64,000 bases of DNA from Escarpia spicata (GCA_963995525.1 OZ023206.1:61936994-62000993), one strand, 5' to 3'. Positions 46,301-51,600 are shown, counted from the first letter of the stretch. Numbers and translations: made by a program. The notes: generated from the letters alone by a model not told the origin.

Positions 46301-48084
46301 AGTGGCAAATGCTGTTCAATTTTGGGAAATGTAAATGCCTCCACACAGGTCATGGGAATGAAGAGGTAAAATATAAAATGGGGGGTACTGTTCTAAGTAC
46401 TACTGTAAAAGAAAAGGACTTAGGGTTAACCATTAGTGCTGATATGAAGGTTTCAGAGCAGTGCGGAATTGCAGCGTCAAAGGGAAATCAAATCCTTGGA
46501 TTAATTAGGCGAAATATAGCGTATAAGAAAAAAGAATTAATAGTACCGCTGTACAAAACAATAGTGAGGCCTCATTTAGAATATTGTATACAAGCATGGA
46601 GGCCATATCGCAAGAAGGACATAGATATGCTAGAAAGAGTACAGAGGAGAGCGACTAAAATGATACCAAATCTGAGGGATCTTAGTTATGAAATACGCCT
46701 AAAAGAATGTGGTTTAACAACACTAGAGACCAGGAGATTGAGAGGAGATCACATAGAAGTGTTTAAAATATTGAATGGTTATGAAAATATTGATAGAAAC
46801 ATTTTTTTCTCAGTTAAGAAAGATAGAAGGACCAGAGGACATGAAGCTACATTAGTAAAGGAGCAGTGTAGATTAGATATAAGAAAGTTCTCATTCTCAC
46901 AAAGGACTGTAAATGAATGGAACAGATTATCTCCTGATTGTGTTGGTGCTAGTAGCGTGAATATGTTTAAAAATAAAATCGACACACACCTTAAAAAGGC
47001 GGGATACATGTAGATAAAAAGTATTGGACTCTCGATAAGCCAAAAGGCTTCCTTGTCCAACTGCCATCCAGAGTAATTTTCTGGATGGCAATCTTGTTAA
47101 ATCTTGTTAAATCATGCATACTACTCATTGAGTTCCATCCGAGTTCATTATTTATAAATAAAACCAGTGTTCAGTTAAGATACAACGTAGGCCTATTTAT
47201 TTTAACATATCTGAGTTTAGAGACATTATTATCTGTAGACAATGCATCAAGGACATTCATTCTCCTACCACCATGGTGGAAATGAGATACGGGAATCTCA
47301 GTATTAAGTTAGTCCCAAGTCAAAGCGTAGGAGAGTTGTTTCATCAAGTGCTGATAAGCTGGTTTCATAAATATCATCAAACTATATTTAACATAATATC
47401 CAAGGCCCGTATGCCAGAAGCTAGTCAAGCTTTTAATGCCCGTGTCACTTCAGTTTCCTCTCTAACTTTAGTTTCTCCGCTGTCTTGGCACGACAGATGA
47501 CATCAGAAGATGGAGGGGTGGGGCACTGGGGGGGGAGGGGTGAAGTTGAAATTTTTTTTACAGCACCATTCCCAATTTCAGAACGTCTACGGTTGCACAT
47601 TCAAAAGGACTAGGGCCAGGGGGGGGCACCTGCCCCCAGTTTCCCCTGGACACGCCTATCATATGGCTATGCCATGGGCCTTGCAATGCCATGGATACTG
47701 TGTTTGTACGTCACTACTAGTTGTGGTGTGCGCGCGCATGTGTGTACATGCATGTGCAATTGTTTATGTGTAGTGCGTGTCGTGTTGCTTATTTCTTACA
47801 GGAAAACGCTAGTCTAAGCAATTTGGGATATTATTAAAATACAATAAACAATGGGCGTATTAATTCATGTCGCGAGACGCCGCTGAGTCGTATCGCGTGC
47901 CGTACATTACACTCTACGCGACTACGGCTACGTATACAATACATTACAGTCAGGACAGTAGTCGAATCACCGCAGTACTCACATCTTCCAATTTTTGCAA
48001 AACTTCAGCTGCTGTCACCGCTTCCGTTTCTTCTTCATCATCGGTGACGCTTTTGTTACCGAGATCCAATTCAATGTCTGCCAT
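7229..48084 (-). CDS. GINS4: GINS4 / SLD5, GINS complex subunit (six exons, 3' end missing)
   Basis: This is the SLD5 subunit of the GINS tetramer, which joins MCM2-7 and CDC45 in the CMG helicase at nuclear replication forks. Six minus-strand exons were joined by eye at GT-AG borders: 47983-48084, 38496-38642, 36465-36518, 35679-35767, 35104-35192 and 7229-7319. They give 190 codons plus 2 nt; vertebrate SLD5 has about 223 residues. Family marks in order are an acidic N-terminus, NEKFSPELLEQK, VSIHRME, IDRIRYILSTYLRTRLKK, LSPEEL, NVALRHMPPNLQ and RPNLDSYVFMHV. The first five exons form the helical A domain and exon 6 starts the B domain. An in-frame TAG 12 nt before the ATG fixes the start. 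The final B-domain exon(s), ending in a conserved hydrophobic tail, were not found left of 7229. Intron 5 is unusually long at about 27.8 kb. The gene is divergent from TNKS. Confidence 0.93.
7465..7612. repeat. Minisatellite, about 21-bp unit
   Basis: About seven units of GGGTTGACACAAACCCTGG type, starting some 145 bp upstream (in gene direction) of the GINS4 exon 6 acceptor. Confidence 0.8.
7613..9414. other. Unique intron sequence, nothing recognised
   Basis: GINS4 intron 5. Small open frames at 7890-8442 show no family resemblance and no splice context. Confidence 0.5.
9415..9625. repeat. Diverged tandem repeat, about 43-bp unit
   Basis: About five decayed units share GGGGCCATNAAACCC-like words (for example CTGGAGCCATTAGAAATCCC and CTGGCACCATTAGAAACCCC). 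Confidence 0.55.
9861..10215 (-). mobile_element. hAT-type MITE, copy A, with 8-bp target site duplication
   Basis: The element (9869-10207, 339 bp) is bounded by terminal inverted repeats: CAGGTCCTTAGCCAG on the left, and CAGGGGCTTAGCCAG reading inward from the right. Both sides carry the perfect 8-bp duplication AACACTAA (9861-9868 and 10208-10215). CAGGG-like ends and 8-bp duplications are hallmarks of hAT transposons. There is no coding capacity. It is the inverted-orientation relative of the copy at 31.8 kb. Confidence 0.88.
10380..10530 (-). mobile_element. Degraded SINE body, same family
   Basis: Patches such as ATTAATTGCA and TCTCTGAGAAGCATTCAG match the SINE at 37.2 kb in the same orientation, interrupted by a poly-C run (about 10442-10454). 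The tRNA-like head is absent. Confidence 0.45.
10531..14603. other. Intron sequence with a 26-base poly-T, no gene recognised
   Basis: GINS4 intron 5. Poly-T at about 12785-12810 could be the tail of an old retroposed copy but no body was recognised. A 74-codon open frame at 11958-12182 follows a TTTTTTTCAG but resembles no known family. A CpG-richer patch lies at about 12280-12450. Confidence 0.45.
14604..15590. repeat. Minisatellite, 30-bp purine-rich unit (about 33 copies)
   Basis: The unit contains GGCTGCTGACAGGGAGCAGT followed by GGAGGGAGGG. The central part (about 14880-15300) is nearly perfect and the edges decay. Open frames of 410 and 258 codons on the minus strand are by-products. 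Confidence 0.93.
15640..16062 (+). mobile_element. LINE 3' end with (ATT)n tail
   Basis: The segment starts with codons for CQLKTHLLRQHLK, the C-terminal motif of L2-like LINE proteins (about 15664-15702). An AT-rich 3' UTR follows, ending GGTGCTATACAAATAAA and TTATTATTATTAT. Only the last few hundred bases are present. Confidence 0.6.
16310..16363. repeat. Inverted repeat, 19-bp arms
   Basis: TTTGACCGGTCCAGCTGGT and ACCAGCTGGACTGGTCAAA form a hairpin with one mismatch and a 16-nt loop. Confidence 0.8.
16364..17099. other. Unique intron sequence, nothing recognised
   Basis: GINS4 intron 5. No exon or element found. Confidence 0.5.
17100..17510. repeat. Minisatellite, 23-bp unit
   Basis: About 17 units containing CACTCTCATGAGGTGACAC. 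TCATGA and CACGTG-like words give the unit partial dyad symmetry. Confidence 0.88.
17513..17700. repeat. G/A-rich (GGGA)n tract
   Basis: Nearly pure purine on the plus strand, with three larger repeats of GGGATACTACGGGGAGGGAG type at about 17638-17695. Confidence 0.8.
17701..19254. other. Intron sequence with a short GGCA/GACA tetranucleotide tract
   Basis: No exon recognised. (GGCA)n, (GGCG)n and (GACA)n runs lie at about 19160-19212. Confidence 0.5.
19255..20005. repeat. Minisatellite, 17-bp unit (about 44 copies)
   Basis: The unit GATGGGCAGGGAGAGAG is not a multiple of three, so three units give a 17-residue repeat and all plus frames stay open. Purine-rich on the plus strand. Confidence 0.93.
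20020..20485. repeat. GGA/GGAAT-rich array
   Basis: Irregular mixtures of GGAGGGAGGAATGGAGGGA give a pure-purine tract except for scattered T. Confidence 0.85.
20827..21052. repeat. Tandem repeat, 32-bp unit, seven copies
   Basis: Near-perfect units beginning CAATGGAACTTACAGAAGTG, with no spacers. High identity suggests recent expansion. Confidence 0.93.
21053..21941. other. Intron sequence with a 40-bp motif shared with 26.15 kb
   Basis: Bases 21553-21592 (AAAATGGGCCAAGAAGCCCT then GATGTCCTTTGGACTA) recur with few changes at 26148-26190. No gene recognised. Confidence 0.5.
21942..22627 (+). mobile_element. LINE fragment with internal deletion (linker region joined to RT palm)
   Basis: The first part (21942 to about 22400) encodes DYFRAKGRLKKSKNDEAN, KHSKPAEYWHILNKAS and ITKLKNKKACGIDVINEYLK, the region between endonuclease and RT of a Jockey/RTE-like protein. 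It then jumps in another frame to GENLSPLLVAIYLNDFE and ILYADDT, skipping the RT fingers. Both ends are truncated. The fragment stops at YADD, where a dispersed repeat begins. Confidence 0.75.
22628..23160 (+). repeat. Dispersed repeat family, three core units plus tail
   Basis: A core unit containing AATCAAATACAGATTTCT, preceded by a GGGCCCTNAGG-type segment, occurs at about 22628, 22795 and 22950. The last unit continues into GTTTCTGAGATACGGCAGCT and ends TTGGACCTTCGGCC. The same arrangement is found at 28.1-28.4 kb and 39.3-39.5 kb. No coding capacity or clear superfamily was recognised. Confidence 0.7.
23161..23949. other. AT-rich intron sequence, nothing recognised
   Basis: GINS4 intron 5. 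No exon or element found. Confidence 0.5.
23950..24096 (-). mobile_element. Short LINE coding fragment
   Basis: Minus-strand translation gives RHRERGRPQTRWSDQVRQDT followed by LTAEQCALDRMKWR. This resembles the C-terminus of endonuclease-RT proteins (GRPxxRWxDxVRxDT with LDRxxWR). No other domain is attached. Confidence 0.55.
24521..24675 (+). mobile_element. hAT-type MITE, copy C, 3'-truncated
   Basis: The left part (GTTTAGCCAGACGGGTAA, then ACAGGTAAAAT, GGAGCCAGCT, ACTAATAGTTCCAA) follows copies A and B, but the element breaks off in the GAAACAAATCGAATGGG region. A 21-bp minisatellite begins just downstream. No target duplication is visible. Confidence 0.65.
24690..25062. repeat. Minisatellite, 21-bp unit
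   Basis: About 17 units of GGGGCAATGTTCTACCTCTG type, with G-run length variation. Confidence 0.9.
25063..25553. other. Unique intron sequence, nothing recognised
   Basis: No exon or element found on either strand. Confidence 0.5.
25554..25762. repeat. Minisatellite, 33-bp unit, about six copies
   Basis: Units contain GAGAGTTACACAGAACTCTC, itself a near-palindrome (GAGAGTT..AACTCTC), then TACTGCCAGTGTG. Confidence 0.88.
25763..28064. other. Intron sequence, no gene recognised
   Basis: Contains the second copy of the AAAATGGGCCAAGAGGCCCT motif (26148-26190). A slightly GC-richer patch at 27530-27900 includes GGCATAAATAGG but has no linked open frame. Confidence 0.45.
28065..28425 (+). repeat. 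Dispersed repeat family, two core units plus tail
   Basis: Two units of the same family (cores near 28095 and 28250) end with GTTTCTGAGATATGGCAGCT and TTGGACCTTCGGCCCAAAGG. The 24-bp minisatellite begins directly downstream at 28441. Confidence 0.7.
28441..31420. repeat. 3-kb minisatellite, 24-bp unit, about 124 copies, higher-order structure
   Basis: The unit reads MEKDMGAD on the plus strand and ISFSMSAP-type on the minus. Because 24 is a multiple of three and the unit lacks stops in several frames, the array is open for 896 codons on the plus strand (until a single TAG near 31129) and about 1000 on the minus. Variant units recur at fixed spacing: a 21-bp unit and neighbours shift by 669 bp (28948 to 29617), a GATGTGG variant by exactly 1200 bp (29179 to 30379), and an AAGAATATG variant every 120 bp at 30361-30603. 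It lies in GINS4 intron 5. It is not called as protein coding. Confidence 0.95.
31421..31835. other. Intron sequence between minisatellite and MITE
   Basis: No exon or element recognised. Confidence 0.5.
31836..32198 (+). mobile_element. hAT-type MITE, copy B, with 8-bp target site duplication
   Basis: The element (31844-32190, 347 bp) is collinear with the reverse complement of copy A along its length. Ends are CATAGGCTTAGCCAG and, inward from the right, CAGGCCCTTAGCTAG. Flanks GAGCACTG and GAGCACAG match at 7 of 8 bases, consistent with an ageing target duplication. Confidence 0.85.
32199..33305. other. Unique intron sequence, nothing recognised
   Basis: GINS4 intron 5. No coding or transposon signal seen. 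Confidence 0.5.
33306..34440. mobile_element. piggyBac-type non-autonomous element flanked by TTAA
   Basis: A 1127-bp element is flanked by TTAA at 33306-33309 and 34437-34440. It starts CCCTCTCGTGGTCAGA; reading inward from the right end it starts CCCTCTCAAGGCCAGA (13 of 16 identical). A TTAA target with CCCT ends is diagnostic of the piggyBac superfamily. Internally, CAACCCGAGTAT recurs near both ends, and CAGAACGCCCGAATCAACCC is tandem near the left end. A 17-codon frame at 33828-33881 (MSNSSNSDFDGIFESSL) resembles the acidic start of piggyBac transposases, suggesting a deletion derivative. That last point is inference. Confidence 0.8.
34441..35103. other. Intron sequence after GINS4 exon 5
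   Basis: AT-rich. A TTTTTCAG followed by a nine-codon frame near 35007-35033 (minus) was examined and rejected as an exon because the phase fails. Confidence 0.5.
35104..35192 (-). CDS. GINS4: GINS4 exon 5 (residues 131-160)
   Basis: This 89-bp exon encodes YETQMEDHFRNVALRHMPPN and then LQSIDTKQT, from a TTCCAG acceptor to a GTGAGA donor. NVALRHMPPNLQ is nearly invariant in SLD5. It ends one base into a codon (phase 1), which requires exon 6 to begin with two bases of Gly, as found 27.8 kb away. Confidence 0.93.
35679..35767 (-). CDS. GINS4: GINS4 exon 4 (residues 102-131)
   Basis: This 89-bp exon encodes IEQFTSHILETEK, then LSPEELVYAN, between TTTGTAG and GTAAGC. It ends two bases into a Glu codon that exon 5 completes. 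LSPEEL followed by an aromatic/Ala motif is a family signature. The proposed linker around NVETPRL is shorter than in vertebrates. Confidence 0.9.
36465..36518 (-). CDS. GINS4: GINS4 exon 3 (residues 84-101)
   Basis: A 54-bp micro-exon of 18 codons, IDRIRYILSTYLRTRLKK, lies between a GTTTCAG acceptor and a GTAAGA donor. It matches the ERIRYVLSSYLR-type helix of SLD5 and keeps phase 0. Confidence 0.95.
37160..37567 (-). mobile_element. tRNA-derived SINE of the same family, with quadruplicated box-A segment
   Basis: On the minus strand it carries box B GGGTTCGAATCC, and the same GCGCATTAATTGCAGCATGG body and GCACTTTGAGCAGTCC tail as the SINE at 38.2 kb. The box-A side is repeated four times in tandem (33-bp unit, 37436-37567), each copy containing GCGGCTAGAGGATTGGAC or its variant. 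The two SINEs face opposite ways within one intron. Confidence 0.75.
37436..37567 (-). repeat. 33-bp x4 tandem of the SINE box-A segment
   Basis: Four near-identical 33-bp units, each starting CTCAACTAACAGTCCAAT on the plus strand, differ at one or two bases. They end at the SINE's presumed 5' border before CTTTTTAAACG. Confidence 0.85.
38040..38192. repeat. Minisatellite, 16-bp unit
   Basis: About nine units of GTACAGGGGTACAAGT, with GTAC dyads; directly abuts the SINE at 38193. Confidence 0.9.
38193..38440 (+). mobile_element. tRNA-derived SINE
   Basis: A polymerase III box A-like TGGTGCAGTGGCTAGAGC (about 38201-38218) and a box B-like GGGTTCAACTCC (about 38247-38258) head the element. 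A body containing GCATTAATTGCAGCATGGC follows, then a tail GTGCTTTGAGCAGAACTGG and GCGCTATATC. It lies in GINS4 intron 2, antisense, ending about 55 bp from the exon 2 donor. The tRNA head is degenerate, so it is not called a tRNA gene. Confidence 0.78.
38496..38642 (-). CDS. GINS4: GINS4 exon 2 (residues 35-83)
   Basis: The exon has 49 codons in phase 0 at both ends, between a TTTGCAG acceptor and a GTCAGT donor. It encodes AMLNEKFSPELLEQK, then VVECMLEQVEQMEENI, then KVSIHRME. This is the most conserved helical core of SLD5 and was the anchor for finding the gene. A SINE ends about 55 bp beyond its donor. Confidence 0.95.
39060..39210. repeat. AAATACTTT-rich palindromic repeat
   Basis: AAAGTATTT and AAATACTTT recur about ten times in both orientations, giving strong self-complementarity. 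It resembles foldback sequences common in invertebrate genomes, but class is not assigned. Confidence 0.6.
39285..39515 (+). repeat. Dispersed repeat family, one core unit plus tail
   Basis: A single unit (TTAGAATGATTCAATCAAAT then ACAGATTTCTCATGCATAGT) with the full tail ends TTGGACCTTCGGCCAAAGGA. It is in GINS4 intron 1. Confidence 0.7.
39549..39580. repeat. Inverted repeat, perfect 13-bp arms
   Basis: GCATATTTTGGGC and GCCCAAAATATGC are separated by six bases. Confidence 0.85.
39886..39939. repeat. Inverted repeat, perfect 20-bp arms
   Basis: TTCGGCACACACCAACCGAC is followed after 14 bases by its exact reverse complement; a third partial copy (TCGGCTGGTGTGTGCC) follows. Confidence 0.9.
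40513..40588. repeat. 76-bp near-perfect palindrome with (TA)n centre
   Basis: Arms of 28 bp (ACTGTTTTTGTTTAATATGG then TATATATA) are perfect; only the inner TATA bases differ. It can form a cruciform or hairpin. Confidence 0.92.
40589..41104. other. AT-rich intron sequence, nothing recognised
   Basis: GINS4 intron 1 between the palindrome and the RTE fragment. Confidence 0.5.
41105..42113 (-). mobile_element. RTE-type LINE fragment (RT palm to C-terminus), degenerate
   Basis: Read on the minus strand from 42113, the fragment gives RAFDSIHRDCLWRILRSYGI, then VRQGCVMSAVLFNVIIDW, LEDLDFANDLALLSHT, TFTYLGSGIS, HGADCWRLT, RRWRWIGHVLRM and GRPKTTWRRTVDAEL. This order is typical of RTE/BovB-like endonuclease-RT proteins. 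It is 5'-truncated and crosses frames several times. The catalytic ADD reads AND (Asp to Asn), so it is inactive. It abuts the CR1-like element at 42114. Confidence 0.85.
42915..44135 (+). CDS. Retrotransposon ORF1 protein with SGNH esterase domain
   Basis: This is an intact 406-residue ORF1 of the CR1-like element. Residues 16-54 carry a Cys-rich zinc-binding-like segment (C16, C19, C30, C46, C49, C54; partly PHD-like), followed by a short helical segment to about 76. Residues 85-215 are a Lys/Glu/Gly-rich low-complexity stretch. An SGNH hydrolase fold covers about 235-395: GDS at 239-241 (block I), PGARI at 261-265, GTNN at 289-292 (block III) and DGLH at 376-379 (catalytic Asp/His). Such ORF1 esterases are known in CR1 elements, where they are thought to act in RNP or membrane association. 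The reading frame ends TAG at 44133 and ORF2 overlaps this point. Confidence 0.88.
   Translation: MAPCKRQVKAKRHLVCDDCHSWIDFALSGCTKSWTETKEEGFTFQCVGCWKVKCLEKEVARLVDIVKGMEMRISKKTDGMERDDRDKVGNTVKLKEQSSGNKTKERRLRGGKVIGGEESGGSTAGNVTGVKVAGEKVTVEKEVGGKKRRERREGNAMGGKMTGRKEVRVHVTEEKSGGTMTGRKVTRETASGKNGTDEIVTGEQKTGEQDYNQTDANRRKSYTEAVIEGAMRKERVFMGDSIMRKTDKTLSEGEDVVVCLPGARIEHVTERVEKVLGHGKGGSILVHVGTNNAEREGTTGIVQKYRQLVKKLKKTRVEQIILSGILPVMGGRGPTYRNCKRMAINALVEQMCKEEGVGFVDLWGYFVGREDMYMRDGLHLSGKGAAVFSENLLQSVDSGTGCIYLN
44105..46285 (+). pseudogene. Retrotransposon ORF2 (endonuclease-RT), 5' part up to the frameshift
   Basis: The frame is open from 44105, overlapping the end of ORF1, but has no ATG before 44300, so translation may depend on re-initiation or a non-AUG start. 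The APE-type endonuclease shows CLNARS, then ITESW, GLVYRSPN, MGDFNHG and GSSDHNQ (catalytic residues apparently kept). The reverse transcriptase shows DNKSPGVDRIPP, NYRPVSLTS, DFQKAFDKVPH, SGVPQGSVLGP and KFADDTK. Directly after FADDTKC the frame shifts: the T run at 46225-46227 seems to have lost one T, and this frame ends at 46285 in unrelated residues. The RT continues in another frame from about 46225. Confidence 0.88.
46225..47013 (+). pseudogene. Retrotransposon ORF2, 3' part after the frameshift (RT thumb and C-terminus)
   Basis: This frame carries the C-terminal third of the RT region: LIKWSEKWQM, KEKDLGLTISADM, LYKTIVRPHLEYC, VQRRATKMIP and FSFSQRTVNEWN, ending at a stop in 47011-47013. 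These motifs follow the FADD box in intact CR1/Jockey-type proteins. It is separated from the upstream part by one missing base and has no further breaks. Confidence 0.85.
47062..47113 (+). repeat. 3' stem-loop and 10-bp tail repeat of the CR1-like element
   Basis: A perfect inverted repeat, TGCCATCCAG / CTGGATGGCA with a 9-nt loop, is followed at once by ATCTTGTTAA twice plus ATC. CR1/L2 elements are known to end in a structured 3' UTR and a short tandem tail used in target-primed reverse transcription. Confidence 0.7.
47114..47982. other. Intron 1 of GINS4 next to exon 1; one GC-rich repeat patch
   Basis: Bases 47510-47665 (GGGGGGGCACCTGCCCCC, then CCCCTGGACACGCCTA) look like the 3' part of an invertebrate dispersed repeat, but the family is not assigned. 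The rest shows nothing. Confidence 0.45.
47983..48084 (-). CDS. GINS4: GINS4 exon 1 (residues 1-34)
   Basis: The exon begins MADIELDLGN, continues with an acidic TDDEEETE stretch, and ends AAEVLQKLED before a consensus GTGAGT donor. It ends in phase 0, and LED joins directly to AMLNEKF of exon 2, as in other SLD5 proteins. This exon is easy to miss because it is short, on the minus strand, and 9.3 kb from exon 2. Confidence 0.9.
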
Positions 48085-48398
48085 ATGATTAATCTAAGTC
48101 GTTTCAAAACAACCACACGACTAAAGAACTAATGTAAACAAACATAAAGTAACTTTGGCGCCATTTTTACAGAAAGGGCAGATTTAGTAGCCTGCTTAAT
48201 GATTGGTGTAAATAGTCTGAGGGTAGATTTGTAAAACAAATACTAAAAACTAAAAACGTTCGGGTGGATTTTAAATATTAATTTAGTTTTGCATGTTTGG
48301 TTTAATGCTTAAATTGGTTGTTATATGTAGGTTTAACAAACTGGTTTGCTTTTTATTAACCAATAAGCTTCTTCGATGGGCGATTAATTTCCGTGAGA
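48085..48398. promoter_or_regulatory. Shared divergent GINS4/TNKS promoter region
   Basis: The gap between the two start codons is only about 315-330 bp and contains no repeat that I recognise. TTTGGCGC at 48154-48161 matches the E2F consensus exactly. A CCAAT box reading toward GINS4 lies at 48202-48206, and one reading toward TNKS at 48360-48364. A YY1-like CAAGATGGCGAC overlaps the downstream TNKS ATG (about 48413-48424). No TATA box is obvious on either side. Sequence motifs only; transcription starts are not visible. Confidence 0.6.
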
Positions 48399-48603
48399 AT
48401 GCCAGTGCCATTCAAGATGGCGACTGGTCGCCGTTCGTTGGCGTTTGGCGAAACGTCTCAATCAGAAAATGAGGCTGGGAGAGAATTATTCGAAGCGTGC
48501 AGAAACGGAGACCTAAGTAAAGTAAAAAAGTTGGTTTCTCCGCAAAGTGTGAATGCCAAAGATACAACAGGAAGACGTTCGTCGCCCTTGCATTTTGCCG
48601 CAG
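48399..48603 (+). CDS. TNKS: TNKS exon 1
   Basis: Encodes a short leader, [19 protein letters not shown] and [10 protein letters not shown]. The donor is CAG|GTAAAC, phase 1. The start may be 48417 instead of 48399, which would shorten the leader by six residues. Confidence 0.92.
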
Positions 48604-51600
48604 GTAAACATGCCAATTAACCACGTTACTCGTATTTTTGTTTTCCTTTTGTTTTTCTACAGTTCAGAATTTGATTTTGAAGACTAAACTTCAAATTCGC
48701 TTTATTTGGGGTTCATCTTTTTTTGTTGAAACTGTAGGCCACATAGTTGCTGTATTCATAAAATGTATAAATCTCGCAGAGACAGGGAAACTCGATATAA
48801 ACACTCAACAACCATACACATTCTAACCAGGCAGAACTGCCAGAAGTCTGAGAAGAGAAGGAAGACCAGAACATTCTCATAACCACATGAACTGACCCAC
48901 TAATCATCATTGGGGTTAGAATTTAGTGATGACCCGGGGATCTGCTGGCCCATACATTCACAGCTGGGCCTCTAATAGCCCCCGCCCAAACATAGGGACC
49001 CGACCGGTCCTTTACATCATCGTAAAAATCCAGACTTATGGACTATGCCAATCAACCATGTAGAAGTAGAAGTTAAAATTGCGGCATTTAATTCTCCATT
49101 GCGACATGATTAATTCTGTCAAGAATGTGAAATGTACATGATCTGTGACAAATACAAAATGGAGCCTGTGTATGCATAGTCCATAGATCTACCTACATTC
49201 ACTTTGAGCCCAACATTGACCATTGCATTTGTGTTGACAATTACTTCATACAGAGAATCGTGGATATTTTTTCATTCAATCTGTTTTTGTTTGGCAGTCC
49301 TGATCCTCGTGGTAAACCCAAGAACATTACTGCCTCTCGGATAGTCATTGCACTTTCGATTCGATACAGTGATCCCATCACATATATTTCAAGCGTGCAT
49401 GCTCATTTCATCCAAGAGTCACAAAAGCCTTGTACTTATTCCATGCAGAAATAATAAGAGGTATATAATATAACAGCCCGCTGAGTAGCGAACTGTAAAA
49501 GATATCCATGTATAACTAGTTCCGCTTCAAATCACTGACAAATGGCAACATCTCAACTCCACAACAGTAGCAGATATTTACTACTACAATACCTTTCTAT
49601 GTAGCAAACTGTCTAATGGAAGATATAACTGCTACAACTGTGCTTCCTACGCAGACACAGTAGAATGTCAGATAGTGGGTACAACTAATAGTGTACTACG
49701 CTTCCTTCCTACATATCCAGTATTATTTAGAGGATGTAGAACTTTGTACATCAGGTATAGTGCACTGTTGTGTCACTGTTACAGCAGCTACAACTTCCTG
49801 TTTGATATATGCAAATAAAGAATATCTCTATGTGGGTCATATCCATGACTCCATCTAGTCGTGTGTATACTGTGTCAAAGAATTAAATGCCAGTGTATGC
49901 TTCTTTGTCGATCATTACAGACGGGAACGCTCACAAATGACGCTGTCCTCCGTAGTGCCTCGAGATTTCCATACATGTTCTCGTTCAGGGTGGGGTGACA
50001 TCTGGCCAAGCATGCTGCCTGTGGCCATCCTGTAGTGGGCAGTGTATGAAGTAATTTATGTGTTTGCAGGTTTTGGAAGGAAGGATGTGGTTGAGTACCT
50101 GCTGCAGGCGGGAGCGAATGTGCATGCAAGAGACGATGGCGGTCTCATCCCACTGCACAATGCCTGCTCATTTGGGCATGCTGAGGTCGTACAGTTGTTA
50201 CTTCACCAGGGTGCTGAAGCAAATGCCCGCGACAACTGGAACTATACCCCCCTGCATGAGGCTGCCATCAAGGGCAAGATAGATGTCTGTATAGGTGCGT
50301 CTTGTTCAGTTTTGTTTAGGTAATCTTAGCAATATTTAATCTTTATTATTTTATTTTAGTTGAATGTGAACAGAGTTTTTATTCGGGATATCGGTGTGTA
50401 GGTAAAGTTATTAAATTACTATATATTTGGTGAGGAAAACTACACATTAAGAAGGATGAATCGTATCACAGCCTTGTTCACACAGTGTTTCCCTCAATAA
50501 AATACTCGAATAATATTCTAATCTTTGTCCATGATCCCAGTCAGCTTTACGCTGTGACGACTTTATAAAGTGTATTGAATGTTTCAGTGCTACTGCAGCA
50601 CAATGCTGACCCAAACATCCGCAACACGGACGGAAAGACAGCGATTGATCTGGCAGACCCCTCAGCCAAACCCGTCCTCACAGGTGAGAGTGGTCCCAAT
50701 TAAGGATGGCAGTCAGGGGTTATCTGACCAGTTAGGCATTTGTTTATTGACAACAGAGGTCATTCTTTGGGAGCACTCTTTCGCGTCGGTTTCACATGTT
50801 TTTTTGTGTTTATGAATGATACAGTAGTATAATTTGGGACAATAGCATCCATACCATTAACATTATAAGATTTGCATATGTTGTGCAGTTTAAGGCTATC
50901 ATATATTTTCACAGTGCCATAAAATTGTATGAATGTCAAGCCAATTTAAATAAATTAATTATAATTTTACTGTGATTACCGTGATTTAATTTATGACATT
51001 GTTGTATCGGCTGCAATGCTGTATTTGTTTAACAAAGGGGTATAACCGTAGCAAATGGTTTTAGAGATTTTGTTTAATTTCTGAAAAGACACGTGCTAGG
51101 TTCATGTCCCTAGCAGACGAATACACTACAGCCGTACAGGTATACAAAATGCCATGATACTTTGATATGGCCCCTTGATTAATGTTGGGGGTTGTATCCA
51201 TGGCAGGCGAGTACAAGAAGGAAGAGTTGTTGGAGAGTGCTCGCAGCGGCAACGAGGAGAAGATGATGAGTATACTGACCCCACTGAATGTCAACTCTCA
51301 TGCGGGGGACGGAAGGAAGGTAAGGGGTGTTTCCCTCTGTCTCAGTCTCATACCTGATCTTCCAAGTAGTTGGGATTTGTTTCCAGCAATAATTTAACAT
51401 ACCCCCAGAGTGTGTTTGATAAATAAGTTACAGTAAAATCTGCAGTTAATATGGTTTCTCTATTAAGGCCAGACACCCCAGGTGAAATGGCATTTTTTGA
51501 TAAAAAAAATACTCAAAATGATTATCTGCCAGATTATGATACCTTTGTTTGCATACTAGCAATACATTTTACTTTACTTCTATGACAATTACATACCTCT

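Larger units (their letters stand above)
42114..47113 (+). mobile_element. CR1-like non-LTR retrotransposon, nearly full length, one frameshift
   Basis: The element lies in GINS4 intron 1, antisense to that gene. It has an ORF1 with an SGNH-type esterase and an ORF2 with an APE endonuclease and reverse transcriptase, the layout of the CR1 group. The 3' UTR has a perfect 10-bp stem-loop (47062-47071 with 47081-47090). The element ends in 2.3 copies of a 10-bp unit (ATCTTGTTAA, 47091-47113), as expected for CR1-type 3' tails. The 5' edge is uncertain: 42114 is where the neighbouring RTE fragment stops, and 42114-42914 is a presumed 5' UTR with no recognisable content. ORF1 is intact and ORF2 carries one frameshift, so the copy looks young but not autonomous. 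Confidence 0.85.

Noticed and set aside
44857..46346. Minus-strand frames of 60-100 codons across the LINE
   Set aside because: Shadows of ORF2; motifs are only on the plus strand.
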